From Coenobita brevimanus (taxonomy: Eukaryota > Arthropoda > Malacostraca > Decapoda > Coenobitidae): 64,000 bases of DNA. Numbering within the stretch: position 1 is the first letter of the stretch; every line of letters begins with the position of its first letter. The position numbers and the translations under genes were made by a program. Below, one piece after another: positions 50,618 to 62,249 of the stretch. A model generated the notes under the pieces. That model was not told where the DNA came from. It worked only from the letters and a program-made list of their open reading frames with translations, and made no database searches. The stretch covers positions 62,001 to 126,000 of the forward strand of contig JAVRFU010000132.1 of NCBI GenBank assembly GCA_032717465.1, read 5' to 3'.

Positions 50618-53600
50618 CTACAAGTCCAGTCTCCTTGGTGCTTTAACTGTCCTACCTGACCGGGTTACATAGTCACTTACTAAAGGAGATCCGACACAGT
50701 CCCTACAGCTCACAGTCTCAGGTTCTAAGGATGCATCACCTGCCAGTGTTGTCTTATCATCATTGGGCCAACTCTTGTGTGTTCTGGCTAGTTTAGATGA
50801 TCGCAGTTGTTGACGGTTTCTCCTGTATGTACCTCCATCCTTCGTTGTTACTTCATAAGCTCGGGGACTAAGTTGCTTCTCTACAGTGGCTTCCTTCCAC
50901 TCCTTCTTTGGATCGTCTATTGGTTGTACTCGCACAGTATCTCCAACGGACAAGGGTTTGAGGCTTCTTCTATGCATGTAGTGTTCTGCAGTGCTGGCTC
51001 TTTTCTTCTCCATGCATTCTCGTTCTCCAGCAATGATATTTGGCTGCAAGCGAGCATTAATAGCAGGGATCAATGTCTTGGTGCGACGCCCCATAAGCCG
51101 CTGAGCAGGACTGGTTGCCATACCTTCTTGAGGGGTATTGCGCATGTTCAGCAATCCAAGGTAGGGGTCTTCTTTGGCCCGATGGCACTTCTTCATCATG
51201 AGCTTGACAGATTTTACAGCGGCTTCAGCTGCACCATTGGACTTGGGGTTTCCAGGACTAGAAGTTTCATGGCAAAATTTCCACTTCTTTGCAAATGACT
51301 GAAACTGATGAGAGGAAAACTGTGGACCATTATCACTGATCACAACGTCAGGTATGCCATGTCGAGCAAAGTGGTGCTTAAGTTTTGTGACGATGGCTTC
51401 TGAAGTTATCTCTGGAAGGTAGTCAACTTCAGTGAACTGACTAAAGTAATCAACAGTTACCAGATAGTTTCGGTTTTGGATGGTGAACAAGTCAGTTGCC
51501 ACTTTTTCCCAGGGACGTTCTGGAAGTTCATGTTGATACAGGGGCTCAGGGGATTGCTTAAGTGAATAGGAGGAACAGACGTCACAGGACTCCACAAACT
51601 GACGAATTTCCGAAGACATCCTAGGCCAGTAGATTAACTCCCTTGCACGTCGTAGGCAGGAGTTTATACCCGAGTGGCCAGCGTGCACCTTCTCCATCAT
51701 CTCATATCGCATTGAGCTAGGGATTACCACCCTCTCTCCTCTAAGAATAACACCATCTTGTACAGACATCTCCTCTCGATAACTGTAATATGGGGCTAGG
51801 CAGTCTGGAAGGTGACCTTTCTCATCAGGCCACCCTTGAACGATGACATCCTTGATCAGTCTTAACGTTGGGTCCTTTTCTGTGGCATGCCGTATTTCTT
51901 GAAGGCGAGATTCCCTGAACTGGGAGTAGGCTAGACTGTTAACTGAGAAAGAGTCATCTCCTGTGTCAGGCAGGGGAGCACGTGAAAGAGCATCAGCAAT
52001 GGGGATTTCTTTGCCAGGACGGTAAAATAGTTGATACTGGTAGTTTTGAGCGCGAAGGAGCATCGCCTGGAGTCGTCGTGGGGCACGAGATAGTGGCTTG
52101 TTTGCTATGAACACAAGAGGTCTGTGATCTGTGAGGACCCTGACCGATCTTCCATATGTGTAGTGATGAAATTTCTCTAATCCGTATACAACGGCTAACG
52201 TTTCTTTTTCAATTTGAGCATAATTTCTTTCAGAGTTAGATAAGGAGTGACTGGCAAAGGCTACAGGCTTCCCATTTTGCATTAATGCTGAACCCAGACC
52301 ATATTCACTAGCATCGTTTTCTAGGGTAAGCTCATCACAGGGGTTGTAAAATGTGAGCACAGGGCTATTGGTGATCATACACTTAATTCGGTTGAATGCT
52401 TCTTGTTGGCTTGCTGACCAAACCCAAGAAACATCCTTCTTTACAAGATTATGCAAGGGGTACAAAACAGATGCTGAGTTGGGCAGAAACCTAGCAAGAT
52501 AATTGACCATACCTAGAAAACGCCTTAGCTCCACAACATTAGTAGGTGCTGGATACTCACATATGGCTCGGATTTTGTCAGGATCAGTTACCAGGCCATC
52601 TTTTGTAATACAGTGACCCATAAATTTTACATTGTCAGTTCTCAGAGTGAGCTTGTCTTCATTCAGTTTTATATTCATTCTCTGACACCTCTCAAAGAAC
52701 TGCTTCAAGTTGGCCTTATGCTCTTCCAGAGATTTCCCATGAATTATCACATCATCAGCTATGCAAATTACACCAGGTACACCTTGTAAAGTTTCAAGTA
52801 GTCTTTTCTGAAAGATTTCTGATGACACTGATAAACCAAAGGGTAGTCTAACCCAGCGGTATCTCCCAAAACACGTTTGAAAAGTGGTTAGGTAGCTAGA
52901 TTTTTCATCAAGTTTGATGTGCCAGTAACCAGAAGCAAGATCTGCTTTAGAGAAGACTTTTGACTGGCTCAACTCATGCAATGTATCCTCAAGTACAGGA
53001 AGAGTATAACGCTCTCGGAGCAGTGCTTTGTTGAGTTCACGAGGGTCTATACAAATTCTGATGTCACCATTCTTCTTTGGTGCAACCACAATCTGGCTCA
53101 CCCATTCAGTCGGCTCACTAACTGGCACAGTGACACCTAAGTTCTCTAGTCTATCAAGTTCAGTTTTCAGCTTTGGTCTAAGTGCAACAGGGACCCTTCT
53201 ATCAGGCATGATGGTTGGCTTCACCTGGGGGTCTACTGACAATGACTATAGACCTGGCAGAGTACCTAAACCATCAGAGCCGGTATTACTCAACATGTCA
53301 CTATTACAGTCAGACTCACTCACTTTCACATTATCCACACGTTCAAATACATCTTCATTAACAGTTATCAGATCCATCTGTTTGCTAGCCCCAAGACCTA
53401 AGAGAGGGACTAAATTTCCTTCAAACACCACAAACTCCACAGAATATTTCTTACCATTTTTGGGATTTTTAATGCTTCTCCTGCACACACCCACAGGAGT
53501 CTGAACAGAGTTATTCCAGGTAGTAAGGATTCTCTTAGTCTTCTGTACATTTTTTGCATATTGTAGTGTTAGGGCATTAACTGATGAGCCAGTGTCGATC

Positions 53601-54583
53601 TGAAAAATTACCTCATTATCATCAATTAACATGCAACACTTAACATCTTTCTTGGGAGATTTTACAGATTTTACTGTCATGTAATGTAATGTGTTAACCC
53701 ACTCTTCATCCGAACTGGACGCCCCATGGGGCTGGGCATCTAGTTCACTCTCTGCAACCTGATGTACAGCTTTCTTTTTGAAGTTCGAGGATTTTACAGT
53801 GGCATTGACAGAGGCTTTAACACGACACATACTTGCAAAATGGTCTCTTTCCCCACACTTCAGGCATACTTTCCCTACAGCTGGACATTTATTTCTTGCA
53901 AACACATGTGAAAGACCACAAAACTTACATTTCCTAGCTACACTGTTGGAACTATGTGCTTGGGCACAACTGTCTGTCCTAGATCTGACCTTGTTCACAG
54001 TTTCAGGGACAGGATTCAACACTCAGGTCTGTGAGATGGCACTCTCTGCAGCTTTGCAGGTATCAATACACTTCTCTAAAGTCAAATTTCTTGTTTTAAG
54101 TAGCTAAGTACGAACACTGGAGTCATGAATGCCTAACACAATTCTGTCTTTCATCAGGGAAGCTTTACATGTGTCACAGTAATCACAAGTCTTTACAAGA
54201 GTTTGCAAATCTGAGTAAAATTTATCAAAGGGTTCCCCTTCTTGCTGGTTCCTTGTATTAAATATGAATCTCTCATAAGTAACATTAATTTCACCAATGG
54301 CAAACTCATCAGATTTGTTGATTATATCTTGCACTGTCCTATCAGCTTCATTACCTTCAAACTGAAAACCATTGTATACTTTGAGGGCATCATCTGCTAA
54401 ATACTGTAGGAACGTAGCTACCTGGATGTTGGGTTCTTCAGTGTGTAGTCTTGAGAGAAGAGCATACATGTTCCATCTCTGTTTGAAAAGCTTCCAGTTT
54501 TCTGCAACATTTGTCCCCAAACAGAAGGGCTGAGGGGCTCTGACACCAGCATAACGGCTCTCACTGTCAGTGTCTGTACTCAT
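50618..54583 (-). pseudogene. gag-pol: Gypsy gag-pol with three in-frame stops
   Basis: A single frame from an ATG at 54581-54583 to the stop at 50618, broken only by TAG 54104-54106, TGA 54023-54025 and TAG 53246-53248. Gag shows VAENWKLFKQRWNMYALLS and TYERFIFNTRNQQEGE; CKFCGLSHVFARNKC and a CCHC knuckle (CLKCGERDHFASMC); protease FQIDTGSSVNALT; RT DIRICIDPRELNKAL, CIADDVIIHGK; RNase H ENDASEYGLG; integrase HAGHSGINSCLRRARELIYW, VISDNGPQFSS, PKSNGAAEAAVK. The pol part (50618-53245) is 874 open codons. It is a different lineage from the intact element: wording is similar but diverged, with VADDV-type motif ADDV instead of MDDI. Confidence 0.9.
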
Positions 54584-54855
54584 CTTGGTGGGTGAGGCTA
54601 GTAGGTTACAGGAACTTATCAATAGGTTGCAGGTCAAAGGAGATCCGTCTACTCACAGGCTGTAGGCAGGAACATCAGTAGATTGTAGGGGACCAGTTCA
54701 CTCACAAGCAGGAAGAATGTTCAGGTTCCCCAGCAGGCTAACATCCACTTCAAAATTTCGCCAGGAGTAGCAGCAGGTCATATCACTCAAATGGCTTATA
54801 CTGCAGACCGCATTCTCTTCTCAGCTCCACTTCCATCAGCTGCCACCGTGTTTAT

Positions 54856-56927
54856 TTGGGTAATTCCACGAAGATGTCAACCTTTTGTGTCAAAATCAGA
54901 ATTGCTTAAAAGTATTTAAATTATACATCATTTTAAAGCTTAATCATTGAATTTTATGAATCTGAAGAGAAAGAGAGCCTAAACTGTCAACTTGGGGAGC
55001 TGCATAAAAAACTGTCATGTTATGTCACCAAAGAAAAACCAGTGCTGAATATAGCAATTTTCATAACAGAGTTTGTTATTGTTTGGAATGCTGACATTGT
55101 GTTTTACTGAAAATGTGTCTATTTGAGTTGTGATTGACACTACAGTTGTTTACATATACTGTATGTTGTGGTCAGAATGTAGCAGGACCTTTAAATGGAA
55201 GTATTTCAGGAGTAACGTGTCTCATGATTTTCCTCATTTTTCCCATACACAACTAACAAACTGGAGAATACCAACATAACTGTATATTATAAACAGGCAT
55301 CTCAAGGCCTTAATAATGTAATGCTGGGATACTTTGAAATAAACCCTGGTAAGCCATATGGTTTGTCACACACGTTACATGCCCACTGTGAGGAACGTTA
55401 CCAGAAAATGATGTAAAGTTTCTCACGCACACCTTTGAACAAAAAATCAAAGTACCTGCACTGAAGTCCAATGATAAAACCCCTGTGTTTGTAATTTGTA
55501 ATTCAAAATTACATTGTTCTTTTCCGCTGCATGACCCCCAACCCTGCTTTACAAGAATCACAATATCAGTAGTACTCTGTGGCTCAGGCTGAGACATGAA
55601 TGACTGACATTTCTGCAAGAGATGGCTACCTTCCCTATCACTGCAAGTACTGGAGTCAGATTGTGGGTCATAGCCAGTCTCCTGAAGTTAGCACTGCTTA
55701 AAAGGTGATTGGTCTGCAGTCAAATGATACAATGCTACTTTACAGTGGCCAAGAGGTTTTACTGACCTGCACTGCTGAATGGATTTTGCTGCCTTACGGT
55801 TTTTCCAGATCTGTACATATCTTGACGTCTCAGTGTTTATATGTTCAGTAGACACATACATTAGTTCAGTTTTATCTGTTATTTGTTCAGCCTCCTCATA
55901 AAATTCTACAGCAGACCTTACTGTACAACGACCTTGCAAAACTTGCTTGTAGACATTTCGTTTTAGTAAAGCCCCAATCCTATCATGAGGGCCCTTTGCC
56001 ATGATAACTTTCTTGAAAGTTCCATTTAGCAGTGCAGTTGTGGATGGCTTTGTAAGAGGTTAGAGCTGCCATAGAATACCTATTCTTGAAGTGGGCTGCT
56101 GCCCCATCAGTCCACAATGATACATGTGTAAAATGAATACCAGCAGACTTCAAATAATCAGCTGGAGTCATTGGAGACATGATGGTAAAGCACACTCACC
56201 AGGTACCAGGCAAAATCAATTTACTGTTTGGAAAGAATAAAAACTTAAAGATAACATACTAAATTACAAACACAGGGGTTTTATCATTGGACTTCAGTGC
56301 AGGTACTTTGATTTTTTGTTCAAAGGTGTGCGTGAGAAACTTTACATCATTTTCTGGTAACGTTCCTCACAGTGGGCATGTAACGTGTGTGACAGACCAT
56401 ATGGCTTACCAGGGTTTATTTCAAAGTATCCCAGCATTACATTATTAAGGCCTTGGGATGCCTGTTTATAATATAAAGTTATGTTGGTATTCTCCAGTTT
56501 GTTAGTTGTGTATGGGAAAAATGAGGAAAAAACATGAGACACGTTACTCCTGAAATACTGTACTTCCATATAAAGGTCCTGCTACATTCTGACCACAACA
56601 TACAGTATATGTAAACAACTGTAGTGTCAATCACAACTCAAATAGACACATTTTCAGTAAAACACAATGTCAGCATTCCAAACAATAACATACTCTGGTA
56701 AATGATGTCATGAAAATTGCTATATTCAGCACTGGTTTTTCTTTGGTGACATAACATGATAGTTTTTTATGCAGCTTCCGAAGTTGACAGTTTAGGCTCT
56801 CTTTCTCTTCAGATTCATAAAATTCAATGATTAAGCTTTAAAATGATGTATAATTTATATACTTTTAAGCAATTCTGATTTGGACACAAAAGGTTGACAT
56901 CTTCGTGGAATTACCCAAATGTGACAT
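54856..56927. mobile_element. Foldback element with ~650 bp terminal inverted repeats
   Basis: 54856-55505 and 56255-56927 are near-identical inverted copies: both start ATTTGGGTAATTCCACGAAG and later share GAAAAACCAGTGCTGAATATAGC, AACTGGAGAATACCAACATAAC and CACTGTGAGGAACGTTACC. Small indels (such as an ~8 base difference near GTTTGTTATTG) separate the arms. The centre (55506-56254) holds a transposase scrap. No convincing target duplication is seen (flanks GTGTTT and GTGACA). Confidence 0.8.
55688..56195 (-). pseudogene. Transposase-like fragment inside the foldback element
   Basis: Minus strand, two overlapping frames joined by a one-base frameshift near 56000. The first has YLKSAGIHFTHVSLWTDGAA, AHFKNRYSMA, CTAKWNF and YHGKGP; the second continues DRIGALLKRNVYKQVLQGR and VEFYEEAEQITDKTEL. 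The pattern DG-A-FKN ... WNF ... HGKGP-D-IGA resembles a widespread but, to me, unnamed TE protein family in which the Asp of (T/S)DG may be catalytic. It is truncated at both ends. Confidence 0.55.
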
Positions 56928-57424
56928 CCATCCAGGAACTAAACTTTTACACTATTCCCCGCTGTCAGCCGCAAGGGAATACAGACTCAGTGCATGGGAA
57001 GGGCAGTTGTTTCCCTGCAGTTGATGGGTCTGCTCATCTAGACAGACAAGGGTTGATCAACAGCAACAACCCCTGGAGTGTGATATAGGCAGATTTCTGT
57101 AATTCTTTGTATTGGAAGGCAGATTAATTCAGCATATGGTGACATTTTTTTTGTCCCTTCAATATGTAAACTGTAGCCAGCGTATACTGTATGTGGACTG
57201 CAGACTGGGGTACTGCATTTTTATTATTATTATTATTACTATTATTATTATTGACTCTCGGATATGTTTATGTGAAGCTACAGAACGTAGTCAGTGTTTT
57301 TGGCGTATCATACAGAGCCAGGATTCTGGGGGCTTGAATGGTGAGCGAATGGAAGCGTGGCCCATTGGATTGGGCAAATTTGGGCTGTCTGGACATTGCT
57401 ACTCCTCACCCTGCCCGGATGATG
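56928..57424. other. No gene seen; (ATT)n microsatellite at ~57220-57252
   Basis: Short sequence including CATCTAGACAGACAAGGGTTGATC and an ATT run. Open frames here are short and unremarkable. Confidence 0.6.
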
Positions 57425-59610
57425 ATGATGATTATCATTATAGCAAGGAGGAATACTTGGCTGCCAAGCGTAGGGCTAGAAGAGAGGTATACAGGGCGAA
57501 GTCTGAGTCACCAAGACTTTTGTTTGATAACCTAAATAGTGTGGCAAGGAAGAATATGATATTTAAGGTGATGAAGTGATCAGATGAAGAGGGATAATCA
57601 GGATATTATAGGTGAGCAGTGTGTGAAGAATGATGAAGGAAGGGTAGTGGTGAACAGTGGGGATATTAAAGATGCATGGAGAGAGCATTATAACTGGTTG
57701 TTGAATGAGGAGTTTGACTGGGACAGGGAAGGTTTGGAGCCAGCAGATCCAGTGTTTGGCCCTTGGCCTTTGATTGATACTGCTACTGTGAGTGAGGCAA
57801 TAGGCAGGATGAGGGTGGGGAAGGCAGCAGGTGTGTCTGGGTTGACTGCCAAAATGTTGAAGGCCTCAGGAGATATAGGGGTGCGGTTAGTCACTGACCT
57901 GACAAATATGATTATTTATGAGTGAATGCCACTCAGGGATAAGTGAGGCTGGTCACTCTCATCTTAAATGTCGAGACCAACTGCCTAGCCCCGGGCTCCT
58001 ACGCTCCTCATGGGGCAATGTAGGATTGGATGATGGATGGATGGTGTTGTCCCAGATGATTGGCTAAAGAGTGTAATTGTAAATGTGTATAAAGGGAAGG
58101 GTCATGACCTGGAAAGAGGAAATTATAGAGGTATAAAGCTTTTAGATCAGATAATGAAGGTAATGGAGAGAGTCTTAGAAGGTATGATTAGAGAGAGAGT
58201 GAATGTTGATGAGATGCATTTTGGGTTTATGCCAGGTAGGGGGACCACTGATGCCATATTCATTGTTAACAGCTTCAGGAAAAATATATTGGTAAGAAAA
58301 GGGATCTGTATTTTGTTTTTGTTGATTTGGAAAAGGCCTTTGACAGAGTCCCTAGAGAGGTGGTGAAGTGGGCAATGAGAAGGCTTGACTAGGAGGAGTG
58401 GCTGGTTAGGGTGGTTATGGCTATGTATGTGGGTGCTCGCACCCAGGTAGCATCCAGGTAAGAGTGAATGGAGATTTGAGTGATGAGTTTTCCGTGAATG
58501 TTGGTGTGCATCAGGGGTCAGTTTCGAGTCCTATGTTGTTTATCATGGTACTTGAAGCCCTCTCACATGACTTCAAAAGCAGATTCCTGTGGGAGATGTT
58601 GCATGCCGATGATTTGGTGTTGATTGCAGAGAATGAAAGGGAAGCGGAAGAAAGATTTAGGAAGTGGAGGGATGGTATGGGGCACAAGGGCTTAAGGGTA
58701 ACTGCAGATAAAACAAAAGTGATGATATCTAGGGTTGGTGGCGGTACTGTCAAAGACGAGGGAGAGTGGCCATGTGCAGTTTGACACGAGGGCGTGGGAA
58801 GTAATTCCATCTTGTGTGGTGTTTGTGATAAATGGGGGTGCAAGAGACGTAGTGGTATCAGAGGTAGACTGCAAGATAATGCTGATTTTATGTGTACAGC
58901 GTGTCGGGGAGAGCAGATGGAGATTGTCAGGCGTGAAAGGATTGATCTTGCTGGTGAATCTCTTGAGAGTGTGGAAGAGTTTTGTTATTTGGGAAACATG
59001 TTGTGTGCTGGAGGTGGGGCCGGAGCTAGCACTGTGGCTAAGGTGAGAAGTGGTTGGAAGAAGTTCAGGGAGCTCTTGCCTCTCCTGACATTGAGAGGAC
59101 TCTCCCTATGGGCTAAGAGGTCTTTGTATGCAGCATGTGTTAGGAGTGTCATGCTGTATGGTAGTGAGACCTGGGCAGTGACGGAGGAGGATATTCGCCG
59201 GCTCAGACATACAGAAATGACAATGATCAGGTGGATGTGTAGTGCATCCCTGCATCCAAGGCCTGGAGGGGCTGGGTTTACGATGGAAGCGTTGAGAGGT
59301 AGGATGGGACTGGAGTGTATTGGTGTTGTGATGAGGAGAGGTAGATTGAGATGGTTTGGACATGTGGAGAGGATGGGGGATGATAATTGGGTGAGGAAGG
59401 TGAGAAGTGTTAATATTGGGGGTGGGGTTACGAGGAGTAGACTGAGAAAGATATGGGACAAGGTCAATGTGACCTCAGGGTTAAGGGACTGAACAGGGAG
59501 GCTACAATGGATCGTGCAGCGTGGAGAGCCGCCATTAGGTGATCAAGGCCGATGCATGCAAGAATGTTGGAGCCTTTAAAAACGAAAACGAATTTAAAAA
59601 CGAAAACGAG
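57425..59610 (+). pseudogene. LINE-B copy 2, longer 5' end, SINE inside
   Basis: It starts upstream of copy 1 with KEEYLAAKRRARREVYRAKSE and LLFDNLNSVARKNMIFKVMK, then IKDAWREHYNWLLNEEFDWD, GKAAGVSGLTAKML. The frame is cut at 57925 by a SINE and resumes VPDDWLKSVIVNVYKGKG, MHFGFMPGRGTTDAIF. Lesions: frameshift near 57575, one-base loss near 58266, TAG near 58390, TGA at 58782-58784 replacing the second Cys of the PHD finger (CAV-stop), and a deletion near 59466. Finger remnants CGVCDKWGCKRR and CTACRG follow, then GSETWAVTEEDIRRL and RWFGHVERMGDDNW. The tail is GAGCCTTTAAAAACGAAAACG, repeated. 59611-59717 has no feature. Confidence 0.85.
57925..58045 (+). mobile_element. 5'-truncated SINE (GATG tail) inserted in LINE-B
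   Basis: GAATGCCACTCAGGGATAAGTG, CTACGCTCCTCATGGGGCAATG and GGATGATGGATGGATGG match the SINE at 18458-18673 without its tRNA head. LINE-B copy 1 is continuous here (GAGTGTGTTGTCCCAG at 9810), defining the insertion exactly. Any target duplication is at most about 3 bases. Confidence 0.85.
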
Positions 59611-59717
59611 ACCTGTAGTCAGAGAAAAAAAAATCACAACAGTTTCAGTTATGAAGCCTGACCTCCAGTAAATTTAAACATGCTAAAGTAAGTGCAAAAT
59701 AAATTCAGATTATGTCG

Positions 59718-60565
59718 GAGCAGCCCTAATGAGAGAGATCAGTGTTTGGAAACTCCCTGTACTGTTGTTTGAAGATGATATTGTGTTGTTAAGTGAAGAT
59801 GAAGGGGAGCTGCAAGGCTTGGTGGATGAGTCTGGGAGAGTGTGTAAGAAATGGAATCTAAAGGTGAATGTAGGGAAGAGTAAAGTTAAGGTCTTTGAGA
59901 GAAGTGAAGGCACCGAATGTACAGTGAGGTTAAATGAGGAGGAAATGGAAAATGTGAGGACATTTAAGTACCTGGATTGTGTAATGAGTAAGGATGGAAG
60001 TTTAAAAGGTTAAGTGCTTGAAAGGGTGCAACAGGAAAGAAAGGTTGCTGGTTCTCTGAAGGCAGTAATAAGAAACAGAGAAGTGAGCATGGAAGTAAAA
60101 GAGTTGCTGCATGACAGTATTGTGATACCAACTCTAACATATGAAAATGAAGCCCGGACCTTGGTGGTAGGACACAAGAGTGAGAGCAGTGCAAATGAGT
60201 TATCTGAGAGGAGCATGTGGAGTCACATGGAAAGACAGATTGACAAATGAGGAAGTGAAGGAGTGTTGTGGTGTGGATGTGGATGTGATAGAAAGCGATA
60301 GGAGAAATACAATGAGGTTGTTTGGCCATATAGAGAGGATGGAGAGCGAAAGACTGACGAGGAGAGTGTATGTGAGTGAGGTGGAAGGGGGTAGAGGAGG
60401 GGGAGGCCAAGGATGAGATGGAGGGATGGAGTAGAAAGGTATATGAGACAAAGGGGTATGAGGTGGGAGCAGGGCAGTTAGATGGTGGGCGAAAGGGCAG
60501 CATGGAGGTGATTTGTTTGTGGCCACCCCTTACAGGATTCAGATGTCTGGCAATAGATAGACAGA
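59718..60565 (+). pseudogene. LINE-A copy 4, 5'-truncated
   Basis: ISVWKLPVLLFEDDIVLLSE, LVDESGRVCKKWNLKVNVGK, MENVRTFKYLDCVMSKDG, then a TAA at 60011-60013, ERVQQERKVAGSLKAVI, MERQIDK/ACGVTWKDRLTNEEVKECC, HIERMESERLTRRVYVSEV and the end GGCCACCCCTTACAGGATTC, TGGCAATAGATAGACAGATC. The FADD motif is FEDD; several frameshifts. Confidence 0.8.
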
Positions 60566-60758
60566 TCAACAGGTAACTGTTCAAAAGGAAGAATTATATA
60601 GTACTCACATGTGGAACAGTCATCTATTTTTCCAGCTTTTCCTGCTATGGGTAAAATTCTTCCAATCTGAAATAAAGAAAAACTCCCTTAAGCTTATTCA
60701 GACTCTAATGCTCTGAGAATAAAGGCCATGATTTTAAAAATGAGAGAGAGAAGGTTAC

Positions 60759-60981
60759 GACAGACCTCAAACATTCCGTGATCATTTGTGGAGCATCTTT
60801 CAGTATAATACATAGTGTGCCTATATGTCTTATTCCAGGGCACAACCAACAGTGAGGCAGGGTTTGTAACAGCCACTGACATATTACCCCCTTCAAGGTA
60901 GAAAGAATGATAGATGACTAGAAAAGCCCTTGGTGGAAGTACCTGATCAAAAAATCTCTCACTGTCTATCAGGAAATCAAA
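60759..60981 (-). CDS. Candidate host exon, GOLD/emp24 (TMED)-like
   Basis: A minus-strand open stretch after GTGTGTCAG and before GTC|GTAACC. It reads FDFLIDSERFFDQVLPPRAF, LVIYHSFYLEGGNMSVAVTN, PASLLVVPW and STNDHGMFEVC. This follows the GOLD-domain order of p24/TMED cargo receptors: (Y/F)DF, E-CF-Q, Y-V-GG-D---P-G, and GDYR-CFDN at the end, although the first conserved Cys is replaced (ERFF). TMED proteins act in ER-Golgi COPII/COPI transport. No further exons could be joined in phase. The family match is by eye and could be wrong. Confidence 0.45.
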
Positions 60982-61500
60982 CTGACACACACATAAGTGG
61001 GCTTTCATCTCAAGTAGACATTAAACCATTAAATCCACATACTATATAGCTGAACAGCTGATTAAAACTAGGAGCTGCAAGAATATTACCATATAACCTT
61101 AACTTCATTAATGCACATCTCAGCAGCCAAGTATTAACCTATTCCATTACACCTTAGTATTCACTCATGTTATCTATAAAGTTTTTAATATCTACACAGT
61201 TTACAGAAATAACATGCAAGAGAACAATTCCATCACTGTTAACTGTCTTGTGCACCTAAACTCCATGAATCCAGGAATGTATTTCTATATTATTCATCCC
61301 ACCTTCAAACTGAGACTCTGAACTGGAAGAATTTAATATAGCCTCCACCAACATCTTCACTAACAGACGATCTTCTGACGAAAATCATCGTCACGAGGTA
61401 GCAGAAAGAAAGGTTATGTTGTTGGATTCATGGGGTTAACATTATCATCTGTATCATATCAGTACTGTGTATCTTTTTAATATCAACATATCAGGTGAGC

Positions 61501-61546
<46 letters not shown>

Positions 61547-61572
61547 TCAATAAAATGATGATAAAAATAATA
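60982..61572. other. No gene seen; (AAT)n microsatellite at 61500-61545
   Basis: Unique-looking AT-rich sequence, possibly host intron, ending in a run of AATAATAAT. Confidence 0.6.
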
Positions 61573-61786
61573 GAGAGTGTATGTGAGTGAGGTGGAGGGG
61601 GGAAGAGGGAGGGGGAGGCCGAGGATGAGATGGAGGGATGGGGTGGAGAGGTATATGAGAGAGGGGGGTGTGAGTTGGGAGCAGGGCAGTGAAATGGCGG
61701 GGGACAGAACGAAGTGGAGGTGATTTGTTTGTGGCCACCCCAAATGGGATTGAGGCGTCTGGCTATAGATCGATAGATAGATAATA
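61573..61786 (+). pseudogene. LINE-A 3' end fragment
   Basis: VYVSEVEGGRGRGRPRMRWR, then EVICLWPP-type frame in DNA GATTTGTTTGTGGCCACCCC and TCTGGCTATAGATCGATAGATAGATA. Its 5' truncation point directly follows the AAT microsatellite. Confidence 0.8.
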
Positions 61787-62029
61787 CCCTCATTTTTTGA
61801 TTCTCAAAAGTAACAATTCATCCTAAGTAATTCACTAGCACTCAAAACATGTTTAAACCTTTAAAAGAACAGTGACACCACTCGACATACAAAGCAAACT
61901 ACACTTGCAGAAATGGCAGCTACTAAACCCTGTAATAACAAATTAAAAACAAAGAAGGCAACAATAATGAAGACAAACTCTGATGAGAGTAAAGGAGACT
62001 TACTGTTTCTGTTTTTGTCTGTGGCACAG

Positions 62030-62143
62030 GGACACAGGTGCGGGAGTTAACGATGAAGAGGATGACCCCCCAGTGCAGGGACCAATGCCCTTCGAGCCTG
62101 ACGACGCTCCCTGGAAGAAAGAAGAGTCTGGCATCAGGAAATT
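62030..62143 (+). CDS. Candidate host exon, unrecognised, acidic and Pro-rich
   Basis: A 114 base stretch after TTTTTGTCTGTGGCACAG and before AAATT|GTGAGT. In the frame with one leading base it reads DTGAGVNDEEDDPPVQG, PMPFEPDDAPWKKEE, SGIRK. Both flanking introns would be phase 2, so the exon is symmetric. Another frame is also open, which lowers certainty. The composition is typical of a disordered host-protein segment, not of the surrounding TEs. Confidence 0.4.
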
Positions 62144-62151
62144 GTGAGTTG

Positions 62152-62156
<5 letters not shown>

Positions 62157-62191
<35 letters not shown>

Positions 62192-62205
62192 TTAGTACAT
62201 ATACA

Positions 62206-62246
<41 letters not shown>
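62157..62246. repeat. (TC)n and (AT)n microsatellites
   Basis: A TC run (62157-62192) and an AT run (62205-62246) directly precede the LINE-F tail. Confidence 0.9.

Positions 62247-62249
<3 letters not shown>

Larger units (their letters stand above)
50143..54855 (-). mobile_element. Second Ty3/Gypsy element, decayed, 3' LTR only
   Basis: A minus-strand gag-pol pseudogene with a 3' LTR (50143-50315) and a polypurine tract. No matching 5' LTR was found at 54640-54860 or beyond 56928. The 5' end stops where the foldback element starts, so the 5' LTR was probably deleted. Confidence 0.8.

Noticed and set aside
60609..60666. Minus-strand 58-base stretch (IGRILPIAGKAGKIDDCST) with consensus acceptor and donor, possibly the next exon of the TMED-like gene
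   Set aside because: Its open phase does not match the end phase of 60759-60981, and the joined frame hits TGA. Too short to support alone.
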